A stretch of DNA of 64,000 nt from Synechococcus sp. PROS-9-1. Lineage in GTDB: Bacteria; Cyanobacteriota; Cyanobacteriia; PCC-6307; Cyanobiaceae. Within the stretch, counting starts at the first letter, position 1; each line of letters opens with the position of its first letter. A program made the position numbers and the translations under genes. The notes under the pieces were generated by a model, which saw nothing but the letters and a program-made list of their open reading frames with translations, was not told the DNA's origin and ran no database searches. The stretch spans positions 186,001-250,000 of the forward strand of contig NZ_CP047961.1 in NCBI RefSeq assembly GCF_014279775.1, written 5' to 3'. This document shows, in pieces, positions 9,135 to 17,052 of the stretch.

Positions 9135-9422
9135 ATGAGCAAGCGCCGCACCCACAGACCTGAGTTCAAGGCTCGAGTCGCCATGGAGGCGATTAGTGGC
9201 CGCAAGACGATCCAGGCAATCGCCGCTGATCACGCCATCCACCCGATCCAGGTGAGTCAGTGGAAGCGGCAGCTCCTCGATGGCGCCAGCGAGCTGTTCA
9301 CCAGAGGCAAATAGAGCAAGGACACCGGCGAGAGCCAGGTCAAGGAGGCTGAGCTGTTCCAGCAGATCGGCAAGCTGCAGATGGAGCTGGAGTGGCTCAA
9401 AAAAAAATCTCAGCTGCTCTAA
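9135..9422 (+). pseudogene. IS3 orfA (helix-turn-helix transposase subunit) with internal stop
   Basis: The frame begins MSKRRTHRPEFKARVAMEA and continues through an HTH region (TIQAIAADHAIHPIQVSQWK), typical of IS3 OrfA. A TAG at 9312-9314 interrupts it where related proteins have a Lys in a KKSK-like segment, so one A-to-T change explains it. After the stop the same frame resumes with a leucine-zipper-like stretch (ELFQQIGKLQMELEWLKKK) and ends at TAA 9420-9422. A run of nine A (9399-9407) is at the usual place of the programmed frameshift site. OrfA alone would normally bind the inverted repeats. Confidence 0.8.
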
Positions 9423-9423
9423 C

Positions 9424-10277
9424 GCTCGTGTACTTTGCAAGCTGGTCGACCACTACCATCCAGAGCTCAGTGTCAGCAGGCAATGTGCCTTGTTGGTTCT
9501 GCCCAGATCCACGCTCTATTACCGGCCGACACCGGTGCGGGAATCGACGCTGCAGATCATGGCCAGGATCGATTCGCTCTACCTGGAGGATCCCTACAGC
9601 GGCAGCCGCCGGATGGTGGACTACCTGGCCAGAGATGGGATCCCGATCAGCCGCGATCGGGTGCGAAACCTCATGCGATGCATGGGTTTACGGGCGATCT
9701 ACCGGAAACCGCGCACCACGGTTCCAGGAGACCCGTTGGAGCGGTTTCCTTGCCTGGTTGACCTCAAACAGACCACCAGAGTGGATCAGTTTTGGGCGAC
9801 CGCCATCACCTATATCCCCCTACAGAAAGGATTCCTCTACGTGGTGGCGGTCGTGATCTGTTCTCCAGGAACGTGCTCAGCTGGTAGCTCTCGAACAGCC
9901 TTGACACGGAGTTCTGCATCGATGCCCTGGAGATGGCGCTGGAGACAGGCCGCAAGCCAGAGATCTTCCACTCCGACCAGGGCTGCCAGTTCACCTCTTC
10001 TGTCTTTGTGGCCAGGCTGCAGGCCGAGAAGATCAAGATCAGCTGGTCAGGCAGAAAGCGCTGCTACGACAACATCCCGGTGGAGAGGCTGTGGCGCACG
10101 GTCAAATACGAGGAGGTGTATCTACATGCCTACAGCGATGGCTGGGAGGCTGAAATCAGCCTGACTCGCTTCCTGTGGAGGTACTGCCATGTAAGGCCGC
10201 ACAGCTCCCTGGGAGGCAGAACTCCCCATGAGGTCTACAGTAAAATCGAACCCTGTTACTCCCCCGCCCGGAGTTAA
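9424..10277 (+). pseudogene. IS3 orfB transposase (DDE integrase), frameshifted and inactivated
   Basis: From about 9424 one frame reads as OrfB (HYHPELSVSRQCALLVLPRS, then YSGSRRMVDYLARDGIPISR). The frame is lost at about 9855, where restoring one G gives VVDLFSRNVLSW. The restored frame then meets TAG at 9885-9887 before continuing to 10277 with HSDQGCQFTS (second catalytic Asp) and the catalytic Glu in NIPVERLWRTVK. The first catalytic Asp is also gone: the conserved WATDITY is WATAITY here (about 9796-9816). The OrfB frame is +1 relative to orfA, not the expected -1, suggesting one more indel near the A-run. The transposase is therefore dead by at least three independent lesions. Confidence 0.85.
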
Positions 10278-10361
10278 CGATGTCATGGACCAGATCTGTC
10301 CAATAAAGGCACCCACCTCAATCTTTCTATTTTATTTATGCGTTCAATATGTTTTCAATAA

Positions 10362-11723
10362 ATGACTAAATTATCTATATTTACCCAGCTAGTTTTGCTT
10401 GGATCTATTTTAACCTACTCTAAATTCGAACCTATTCCCTTCGGAAGTACTGCAAACCCAAGTATATTACTTGCTATTCTTCTCTGGATTAGTTTTTGCG
10501 CTAGTCCTATACCAAAGATTTGTATCGGCATGCTTCAGCGTGCATTTATATATATCCCAATTAGCGCCTTTTTTGCTTATTTATTCATTAGTGATTATAA
10601 TCTTTCACTTGACCCTAGATTTGTACTCACATCGCTTTGCTTTTTTATATATAGTACAGTTTTCATAGGCTTTGGCGTTTACTTATCATCGATCTACAGA
10701 AATAATTTTCCGGAAATGCTTAGCCTCTGCCGAAAACTACTTGATTCGTTGATACTCTTGCTTTGTGTGGTAACTCCTTTAAATATATTGTCTTTGCATT
10801 GCAATCTTTTCAAATGTAGAGAATATGGTGGTAGCCTTGGTTTCTCACTTATAAATTCAGAGCCATCGTATGTAGGAATATTTTTGTTTTCTATTATTAC
10901 CTTTTCATTTTATATTATCAATGACTTCCGCTTGTGCAGCTACTCATCTCTGAGATTGAGATCTAAATTTTTAATTATATTGTCAATTGTGTTATTGTTA
11001 TCTTCAAAATCACCTCTTGCGGTAGCGTCTGTTGGCTTATATGCCGCGTTTATACTATTCATCCATAGAGCAGTACCCATTTTAAAGAATTGGAAGTTTG
11101 TTCTATCTAGTCGCTTTTCTTTCCCACAATTAGTCACTGGTACTATTTTTCTAATAACCATATCATATGCGCTATTCAACACTAAAGTAGGTATAGAATT
11201 TGTGTCACTTTTAAATCCTTCTGTATATTTGCCAAATAACCAATCAGAATCTAATCCATTTCAAGTTCTGGTCTTCTTGGGTGGTAATCGCATATCTTAT
11301 CTTGGTTCTCTTTATTATGTTAATCCTTTACTGTTAATTTCCGGCCACTCAATTTTTTCCTCATCTTTAATATTTGAGAATTCAGTTAATTTATTTTATC
11401 AAAATGTTATGAAAGTTGGATTTTTTAGCGAATATGGAGCCAAGCCTCATTCAGCTTTTGGCCAATTAATGTTTACTTTTGGATTTCTCGGTTCTTTGTT
11501 CATTTATCTTCCAGTATTTAAATTGTTTTTTCAAAACATCTCAACTATATTTCGTAGTAAAACTTCTTATATTGCATTGTGGATTATTTTTAGTCCATTG
11601 TTCTTATTATTGTACTTTACTCCAAATACTGATCCATGGAAATTTTGTACCCTTACGATTTTTGTAGTTTTTACCTCTACTTATCCCCAACTTTTAATCT
11701 CACGAAATCCCAGATCCTTATAA
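10362..11723 (+). CDS. Wzy-like O-antigen/polysaccharide polymerase (polytopic membrane protein)
   Basis: Strongly hydrophobic 453-residue protein with about ten or eleven membrane segments starting at residue 6 (IFTQLVLLGSILTYS). A longer hydrophilic region around residues 280-360, containing PNNQSESNPFQVLVFLGG and EYGAKPHSAFGQLMFTFG, fits the large periplasmic loop of Wzy or WaaL proteins. The HSAFG segment resembles the conserved PHN/HS position near the loop of O-antigen polymerases. It lies 60 bp after the IS element and 1 bp before the next glycosyltransferase gene. Polymerase and ligase cannot be separated by sequence inspection. No separate Wzx flippase is visible nearby. Confidence 0.75.
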   Translation: MTKLSIFTQLVLLGSILTYSKFEPIPFGSTANPSILLAILLWISFCASPIPKICIGMLQRAFIYIPISAFFAYLFISDYNLSLDPRFVLTSLCFFIYSTVFIGFGVYLSSIYRNNFPEMLSLCRKLLDSLILLLCVVTPLNILSLHCNLFKCREYGGSLGFSLINSEPSYVGIFLFSIITFSFYIINDFRLCSYSSLRLRSKFLIILSIVLLLSSKSPLAVASVGLYAAFILFIHRAVPILKNWKFVLSSRFSFPQLVTGTIFLITISYALFNTKVGIEFVSLLNPSVYLPNNQSESNPFQVLVFLGGNRISYLGSLYYVNPLLLISGHSIFSSSLIFENSVNLFYQNVMKVGFFSEYGAKPHSAFGQLMFTFGFLGSLFIYLPVFKLFFQNISTIFRSKTSYIALWIIFSPLFLLLYFTPNTDPWKFCTLTIFVVFTSTYPQLLISRNPRSL

Positions 11724-11724
11724 T

Positions 11725-12558
11725 ATGAATAACTGTTTAATAACCATTGTTTGCCTTACATTTAATAATCCAGTTGAATTCAAGGAGACTTTGGGATCTA
11801 TCATCAATGCTTCTATTTCAGTCGAACATCTGGTAGAGGTACTTGTCATTGATTCCTCTGATGATTTTATATTTAAATTAAACAAGCAATTTCTTAACGG
11901 GATTTGTCCACGCAACCTTTCCTTTAGGCATCTATTAGTAAAGCCAAGGGGGATATATAGTGCTATGAATTATGCTATTGAGAATGCTTTGGGCTTATAT
12001 GTTAACTTTATGCATTCGGGTGATATATTTTTGGCTAAATTCAACCTTTCGTTAATTACATCTTTGATAGCTGAATCTGATTTTGAGCCCGCTTCTCCGG
12101 AATCATATCCATATTTACTTTATGGGAGAACGCTTGTTCAATCTTGTATGACATCTCTCAAATATTTGAATCCACCGCTTAATGTGATTCCAAATCGTAG
12201 ACGCTATTGGAATTATGTCATACCACCTGGCCATCAAGCTTGCTTTTTTCTTCGTACTTGGCATATTGCAAACCACTATTCTCTTGATATAGGAAGTACT
12301 GCTGACCGTTATGTCATTCAGCTTAGTATCATTAAATCTGTTTTCATTGATGTTGTTATCTGTAGTTTCCGGTTATCCGGCACATCTTCATTGAATAATT
12401 TAAAACCTATCAACTACCTCTCTAGATTCTTGCAGATTAAATCTCCAATTATTAAGTTTGGTTTTTGGCCTAAGATCTTTATTAAGCATGTTTTTGGTAA
12501 AAACTGGGAATATATACGACGATTACGTCTTTTTTTCCTCAGTCTTTTTGTTTTTTAA
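11725..12558 (+). CDS. Family 2 glycosyltransferase
   Basis: GT-A fold enzyme. ITIVCLTFNNPVEFKETL (from residue 6) is the first beta-alpha unit, and VEVLVIDSSDD near residue 40 is the second strand with the acidic loop. KPRGIYSAMNYAIENALG (about residues 73-90) is the region that typically reads GIYDAMNKGI in WcaA/WbbD-like transferases. VNFMHSGDIFL near 95 corresponds to the DxD area (usually LNSDD), here HSGD. YVIPPGHQACFF near 164 matches the HQ acceptor/catalytic block of this subgroup. It starts directly after the polymerase gene and is co-directional with the next gene 5 bp away. The sugar donor is unknown. Confidence 0.85.
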   Translation: MNNCLITIVCLTFNNPVEFKETLGSIINASISVEHLVEVLVIDSSDDFIFKLNKQFLNGICPRNLSFRHLLVKPRGIYSAMNYAIENALGLYVNFMHSGDIFLAKFNLSLITSLIAESDFEPASPESYPYLLYGRTLVQSCMTSLKYLNPPLNVIPNRRRYWNYVIPPGHQACFFLRTWHIANHYSLDIGSTADRYVIQLSIIKSVFIDVVICSFRLSGTSSLNNLKPINYLSRFLQIKSPIIKFGFWPKIFIKHVFGKNWEYIRRLRLFFLSLFVF

Positions 12559-12563
12559 ATGCC

Positions 12564-13739
12564 ATGTATGTTCGTTTAATATGGATTGCTCCTGATATTG
12601 CAAGTTTGCGTTATAATAACGCTTCTGATATTTTGCGTCAGGCATTCTCTGCTCTGCGCAAGGAAAATTATAATGTAAAAATGACTATATATGTCTATAC
12701 ATTGGATAATTTTAGCCCAATTGACTCTGCTTATGACGATATTTCTGTCGAGTATATTCCTTCAGCGGCGACTATTTTTAGCCGAAATTCTCGCGAAGAT
12801 TTTAAATTTATTTTTTTTGATGGTTATCGTCTGCCAGATAAGCTTTCTCTGCTTTGTGTCAATATTCGTAAGCCCCAGAACGTGAGAACGTTTTACATAC
12901 AACATGGTAGGTATACTAAGTTGAGCCGAAAAGTCATAAATATGCATATTTTAAAAAAATCTATTTTTTATTCAATTTTTCTACTTAGAACTCTTTTTCA
13001 TTTACCATTATCTACCCTGAATTTATTGTTCTTCCGAAGCCCAGTCGTTGCTGATTTTGCATTTATTTATTGCCCCTTACAGTATTGGATACGCTTTCAC
13101 TCGATGCATAGATTGCTTTTCAAATCGCCCTTTTTAATACAGGATCGTGATATGAAGAGATTTTCTTTGAAATCTCGCATCTTCTATAGTATAAAAAAGC
13201 CATTTCTTTACATTGCCCAGACTCTTGTTGAGGATGGCCGTTGTTCTAAAGATCAATTTTTCGATTTCTGGCGTTCATTAGTAGCCTTTTCTTTACGCTA
13301 CGGTCTTAGTATTGATATACGATTGCACCCCAGGTCGAGTAACAAGCTTTGGCAAGAGATTCAATCTAATACTCAGGATGTTGAATTTAATTTAATTGCT
13401 TCTACAGAATTTCCGAGGTACGATTTTGTCATTACCCATAATTCAGCCATGTCAGTATTCTTTTTGAATAATTCCATTCCTGTATATTTTTTTAGTTTGT
13501 CTTCAGAGCCTTTGCCGTTAGGTCTTGGAAATCACCCACTCTCCCGATCGTTTGAATTTTCAAATAATGCATCTGATGGTCTCTTTTCTTGCCATTCTCA
13601 TCCTTCAGAATTTTCCAATCCATATGATCTTGCTTTAGAAGACAATTTGTCTTTATCTGATGATGCGGTTAGAGAAGTTGACTTGGAGGCTGAAATTGAA
13701 TATCTTACTCTTACAACACTTAAATCTTGTTCTTTTTGA
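12564..13739 (+). CDS. Unassigned GT-B-like protein, possible capsule/nonulosonic-acid transferase
   Basis: No family is certain. The visible features are IRLHPRSSNKLWQEI near residue 253 and YDFVITHNSAMSVFFLNN near 288. An HP motif in a basic context followed by a serine-rich segment at the next strand is the pattern of polysialyltransferase- and capsule-type (KpsS/LipA-like) GT-B transferases. IQHGRYTKLSRKVI near 113 is another strand-loop with a His-Gly. The N-terminal half is basic and AT-rich. It starts 5 bp after a family 2 glycosyltransferase and runs into the start of the cytidylyltransferase-HAD gene, so it is the nearest candidate to use that gene's product. That is inference from position and weak motifs. 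Confidence 0.5.
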   Translation: MYVRLIWIAPDIASLRYNNASDILRQAFSALRKENYNVKMTIYVYTLDNFSPIDSAYDDISVEYIPSAATIFSRNSREDFKFIFFDGYRLPDKLSLLCVNIRKPQNVRTFYIQHGRYTKLSRKVINMHILKKSIFYSIFLLRTLFHLPLSTLNLLFFRSPVVADFAFIYCPLQYWIRFHSMHRLLFKSPFLIQDRDMKRFSLKSRIFYSIKKPFLYIAQTLVEDGRCSKDQFFDFWRSLVAFSLRYGLSIDIRLHPRSSNKLWQEIQSNTQDVEFNLIASTEFPRYDFVITHNSAMSVFFLNNSIPVYFFSLSSEPLPLGLGNHPLSRSFEFSNNASDGLFSCHSHPSEFSNPYDLALEDNLSLSDDAVREVDLEAEIEYLTLTTLKSCSF

Positions 13740-13744
13740 TTATT

Positions 13745-15106
13745 ATGAATTCAACTGCTGCAATCATTCCTTTGAAAATGAATTCGCGTAGGCTACCAAA
13801 TAAGAACTTTCTTTCACTTGGAGGAATACCTTTATGCGCTCATGTCTTCAATTCAATTTCAAAAGTATCAGGTGTTGATACCTACTGCTACTGCTCAAAT
13901 CCTCGAGTAATGGAACTTTTGCCATCTTCGATTAGGTACTTGCCGCGAGACGCATACTACAATGGGGATAATGTTCGTGGCAGAGAACTTTTTGCATCTG
14001 CTATAGAAAAGATTGCCGGATATGATCATATACTTATCACTCATGCCACTTCTCCCTTTGTTCGAACTGATAGTTTTCAAGCAGCTCTTGACTTCTATCT
14101 TTCAAATTTAGATCATTACGATTCTCTTATTGCATGCCGAAAGTTTGATAAATATGCTTGGTTCGAAGGCAAAACACTCAATTACGATCCCTACGAGATG
14201 ATTCAAACAAATAGTATTTCCCCAATTGTTGTTGAAACTAGTGGCTTTTATTTTTTCTCTGCTTCGCACTATTTAAGCACAGGTAGCAGAGTTGGTTATA
14301 GGCCTCATTTTTGGGAACTTTCTTATATAGAAAGCCTTGATATTGATACTGAATCTGATTTCAAAGAGGCTGAACGTGTTTTTGGCTTGGAACAGATTCA
14401 GGCTCTTGTAGGTCACCACCTTGGTGAATCAATGTCTAAGGATATTGATTGCCGCTTGAAAGTCTCACTTGAAAAACCTAAGCTTATAGTTTTTGATTTT
14501 GATGGAGTGTTGATTGATTCAAGGCGTTGTATGGAGCTTGCATGGTCGGCAACCTGTAAGCAGTTTTCTGTCGACATAGATTTTGAACTCTTTTTTGCAT
14601 GTGTTGGCATGAAGTTTGAAGATATTATGCGGAATTTAGATATTGACCACAGCCAGTGGTCGGCTTTTTCTGATACTTATTTCCAGAATACTTGCTCTAA
14701 TTATCATGAAGTTGTTGTTTTTGAAGGTGTCCTAGAAGGGCTTTGTGATTTGAAATCCTATGGTTATAAAGTGGCTATCAATACCTCCAAAAGACTTTCC
14801 AACACTATGGAGCTGATCAGTCTTCTTTTTCCTGACATTGAATTTGACTTTGTTTGCACACCTGATAATATTTTGAGTAAAAGAGGCAAGCCCGCGCCTG
14901 ATTCGCTTCTTCTAATTGCTTCGACTCTTGGCATTGATCCGGCTGACTCTGTCTACTGTGGCGATATGAATGTAGATCAACAATGTGCTATTCGTGCAGG
15001 AGTTAAGTATTTTCATGCTGGCTGGGGTTTTGGTGATTTTGCGCAAATTAATACTATTTGGTTTGAGTGCTTTAAGGACTTTTCGAACTACCTTTTATTT
15101 CTTTGA
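13745..15106 (+). CDS. Bifunctional CMP-nonulosonate cytidylyltransferase / HAD phosphatase fusion
   Basis: Residues 1 to about 220 are a NeuA/KdsB-type cytidylyltransferase: AAIIPLKMNSRRLPNKNF with conserved Arg and Lys, LITHATSPFVRTDSF near 97, and ESLDIDTESDFKEAERVF near 197 with the metal-binding Asp pair. From about residue 246 to 453 there is a HAD phosphatase with a small alpha-helical cap: VFDFDGVLIDS (motif I nucleophile Asp), INTSKR (motif II), RGKPAPDSLL (motif III Lys) and YCGDMNVDQQCA (motif IV). This could dephosphorylate a nonulosonate 9-phosphate and activate the product with CTP. I chose ATG 13745 over an upstream TTG at 13727 that would overlap the previous gene. The exact sugar is not determinable. 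Confidence 0.82.
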   Translation: MNSTAAIIPLKMNSRRLPNKNFLSLGGIPLCAHVFNSISKVSGVDTYCYCSNPRVMELLPSSIRYLPRDAYYNGDNVRGRELFASAIEKIAGYDHILITHATSPFVRTDSFQAALDFYLSNLDHYDSLIACRKFDKYAWFEGKTLNYDPYEMIQTNSISPIVVETSGFYFFSASHYLSTGSRVGYRPHFWELSYIESLDIDTESDFKEAERVFGLEQIQALVGHHLGESMSKDIDCRLKVSLEKPKLIVFDFDGVLIDSRRCMELAWSATCKQFSVDIDFELFFACVGMKFEDIMRNLDIDHSQWSAFSDTYFQNTCSNYHEVVVFEGVLEGLCDLKSYGYKVAINTSKRLSNTMELISLLFPDIEFDFVCTPDNILSKRGKPAPDSLLLIASTLGIDPADSVYCGDMNVDQQCAIRAGVKYFHAGWGFGDFAQINTIWFECFKDFSNYLLFL

Positions 15107-15221
15107 GTTTTTATACTTGCATGAATCAAAATAATTAGTCTTCTCTCTGGATACTTATCATTCAGGGAATGTTGGTTTAGAGTGTAGTTCTAGCATCCGA
15201 ATGAGCGCATACCTCTTTTAA

Positions 15222-15776
15222 TTGTTGTCATTGGTGGAGCTAGCCCAGCCCCCTTTCTCCTCGGTCAGCCCCCTGGTCACGTTGCTGCTTTTGGGGCTAG
15301 CGATTGCCTGTTTCATCGGCGGTTGGCTGGCGCCTGAGCTGGTGGCCTTGTTGGCCGCAGGCTTACTGATGGCCACAGGTGTGCTCACGCCCAATGAGGC
15401 CTTAGCTGGTTTTGGGAGCCCTGCCCTGATCACCCTGGTGGGTTTGTTTGTGCTCTCCAATGGCTTGCTGCATAGCGGCGCCTTGGATCGCTTGCGTGAA
15501 TTGCTGGCGTCGCCCCGAATCCGCAACCCCAGCCAGTTGATGCTGGTGTTTGGCTTTGTGGTCGCACCCATTTCGGGATTCATTCCCAACACTCCGATCG
15601 TGGCGATTTTGCTGCCGGTGTTGCAGGGCTGGTGTCAGCGCCGCGGGATCAGCCCATCGCGGGTGTTGATGCCGCTGTCGTTTGCCACCCTGATCGGCGG
15701 TACGATCACGTTGATTGGCACCTCCACCAGCTTGTTGGCTAGTGATTTGGTACCCAGGCATCACAGTAAGAAGTAG
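15222..15776 (+). pseudogene. 5' fragment of an SLC13-type permease gene (partial duplicate)
   Basis: The protein (about 184 aa) matches the first roughly 165 residues of the complete permease at 31.3 kb, sharing blocks such as [18 protein letters not shown] and [15 protein letters not shown]. At DNA level, 15271-15759 aligns to 31325-31813 without gaps (constant offset 16054), and roughly nine in ten bases agree by eye. Homology stops abruptly after a CCAGGC, and the frame then runs to an unrelated stop. The first four or five membrane segments remain and the rest of the transporter is missing, so it should be non-functional. Its GC-rich composition is foreign to the AT-rich genes on both sides. 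The start codon would be TTG. Confidence 0.85.
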
Positions 15777-16358
15777 TTTCGCTTGATATGGCTGTGTATC
15801 GCGGATGTTCCCAGACTTTGAGTATTTGTTATGTTGACGATTTGGTAAATGGTCTAATGCTACTTATCTAAAGCAGGTGCATCTGCCCTACTAGTATTGG
15901 CAACTTTCGTGAGTTCAATGTCCTTAAACTTGCTGAGTAAGTGCACGACAAAATGGATCCCGAATTACCCTTAACAATGAAATCTCTTCTTTTCTTGCCT
16001 GGTTTCAAGAAATCCTTCAACAAGATTTTTGTCGGCTTTGACAATGTCTGAGTTGCGTCGACTCTTGACAGCGCCAAGCGATGGCTGTGTTTGCCATGAA
16101 GTTCTTATGAAAGTAATGAGTTGTGATGAGAGTTGGCAGTAGTTATAGCTAAATTTTTGCAAGTAAATTTTCCCCTCTAAGGACGTGAATTGTAGGAATT
16201 TGGGATTAATCCTATGGCTTTATTGTCTTTGCTTGGACATATGTATTCGCGAAAGTTTCAAGTTTTTATTCAGCCACTGTGGCCAATAGTCGAAGTGTTC
16301 CAGGTCAGCGCTGTTAGATTAGCCTTTAAGTAGTATGCGTATAATTAAATAAAGCAAT
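15777..16358. other. Non-coding stretch, about 580 bp, no gene recognised
   Basis: It lies between the truncated permease fragment and neuA. Stops are frequent in all frames and codon-like structure is absent. It probably holds decayed sequence plus the promoter of the neuA-neuB unit, but I could not pick out a convincing -35/-10 pair. Confidence 0.4.
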
Positions 16359-17036
16359 GTGAGACCTTCTGCTCTGGCAATTATTCCTGCAAGAGGTGGT
16401 TCTAAGGGAATCCCTGGTAAGAATAGTAAAATTTTAGGAGGTCTTCCTCTCATTGCAAGGGCTATATCTGCAGCAAAGGGCAGTTCAAGAGTTGAGCGAG
16501 TCGTCGTAAGTACTGATGATGATTTAATCGCTTCAATTGCTCGAGATTATGGGGCAGAAATAGTTGTTCGCCCTGAAGAGCTGGCAGGAGATACGTCTAG
16601 CTCCGAATCAGCTCTCTTGCATACGCTTAATGTCTTAAGCGAGGGTGTGAAATTGCCAAATCAATTGCTTTTTCTGCAGTGCACCTCCCCATTTACTTCT
16701 AGTCAGCAGATCGATACAGTTCTTAGTGCTTTGGACGATCCATTTATTAATAGTAGTTTTTCAGTTTCTCCGTGGCATGGGTTTATTTGGCAAGGTGATG
16801 GATTGCCCGTCAACCATGATCCCAATAAACCCCGTCAGCGTCGTCAAGACTTGATGCCGTCTTATATTGAAACGGGAGCTATTTATGCAATGAATACAGA
16901 GGCTTTTCTTTTGTCCGAAAGCAGGTTTTGCAAGCCGTGGATGCCGGTTATTATGAACGAACATTCTCCTGAAATTGATACCCTTGAGGATTTTGAATAT
17001 TGCCATTTCCTTATGTCTAAATCTGGTTTAAAGTAA
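16359..17036 (+). CDS. neuA: CMP-N-acylneuraminate (nonulosonate) cytidylyltransferase
   Basis: Activates a sialic-acid-like nonulosonic acid with CTP. The signature LAIIPARGGSKGIPGKN (residues 5-21) is canonical for NeuA/PseF/LegF, and QCTSPFTSSQQIDTVL near 108 is the next conserved block. ETGAIYAMNTEAF near 168 and SPEIDTLEDFEYCHF near 206 carry the metal- and substrate-binding residues. The length (225 aa) is that of a single-domain enzyme. The start is GTG at 16359, because the overlapping ATG at 16357 runs straight into TGA. It is 16 bp upstream of the neuB-like gene, so the two form an operon. It is a second cytidylyltransferase in addition to the HAD fusion 1.3 kb upstream, so two different CMP-sugars are possible. 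Confidence 0.92.
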   Translation: MRPSALAIIPARGGSKGIPGKNSKILGGLPLIARAISAAKGSSRVERVVVSTDDDLIASIARDYGAEIVVRPEELAGDTSSSESALLHTLNVLSEGVKLPNQLLFLQCTSPFTSSQQIDTVLSALDDPFINSSFSVSPWHGFIWQGDGLPVNHDPNKPRQRRQDLMPSYIETGAIYAMNTEAFLLSESRFCKPWMPVIMNEHSPEIDTLEDFEYCHFLMSKSGLK

Positions 17037-17052
17037 GTTTCTTTTTTGATTC

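Larger units (their letters stand above)
9074..10302 (+). mobile_element. IS3-family insertion sequence, degenerate
   Basis: The element is bounded by TGGACAG (9074-9080) and its exact complement CTGTCCA (10296-10302), with further matching sub-terminal blocks inside (CATCGTTAAC on the left at 9084-9093, GTTAACGATG on the right at 10273-10282). It has the orfA/orfB organisation of IS3 elements. I see no convincing 3-4 bp target duplication (TTC on the left, ATA on the right). Both transposase frames carry lesions, so it should be immobile on its own. Its GC-rich composition contrasts with the AT-rich island on both sides, so it arrived from another background or has a different age. Confidence 0.85.

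Noticed and set aside
9392-9856. 154-codon frame in the IS element
   Set aside because: It is the -1 frame after the A-run but its translation is Trp/Ser/Arg-rich with no transposase motifs; the real OrfB sequence lies in another frame.
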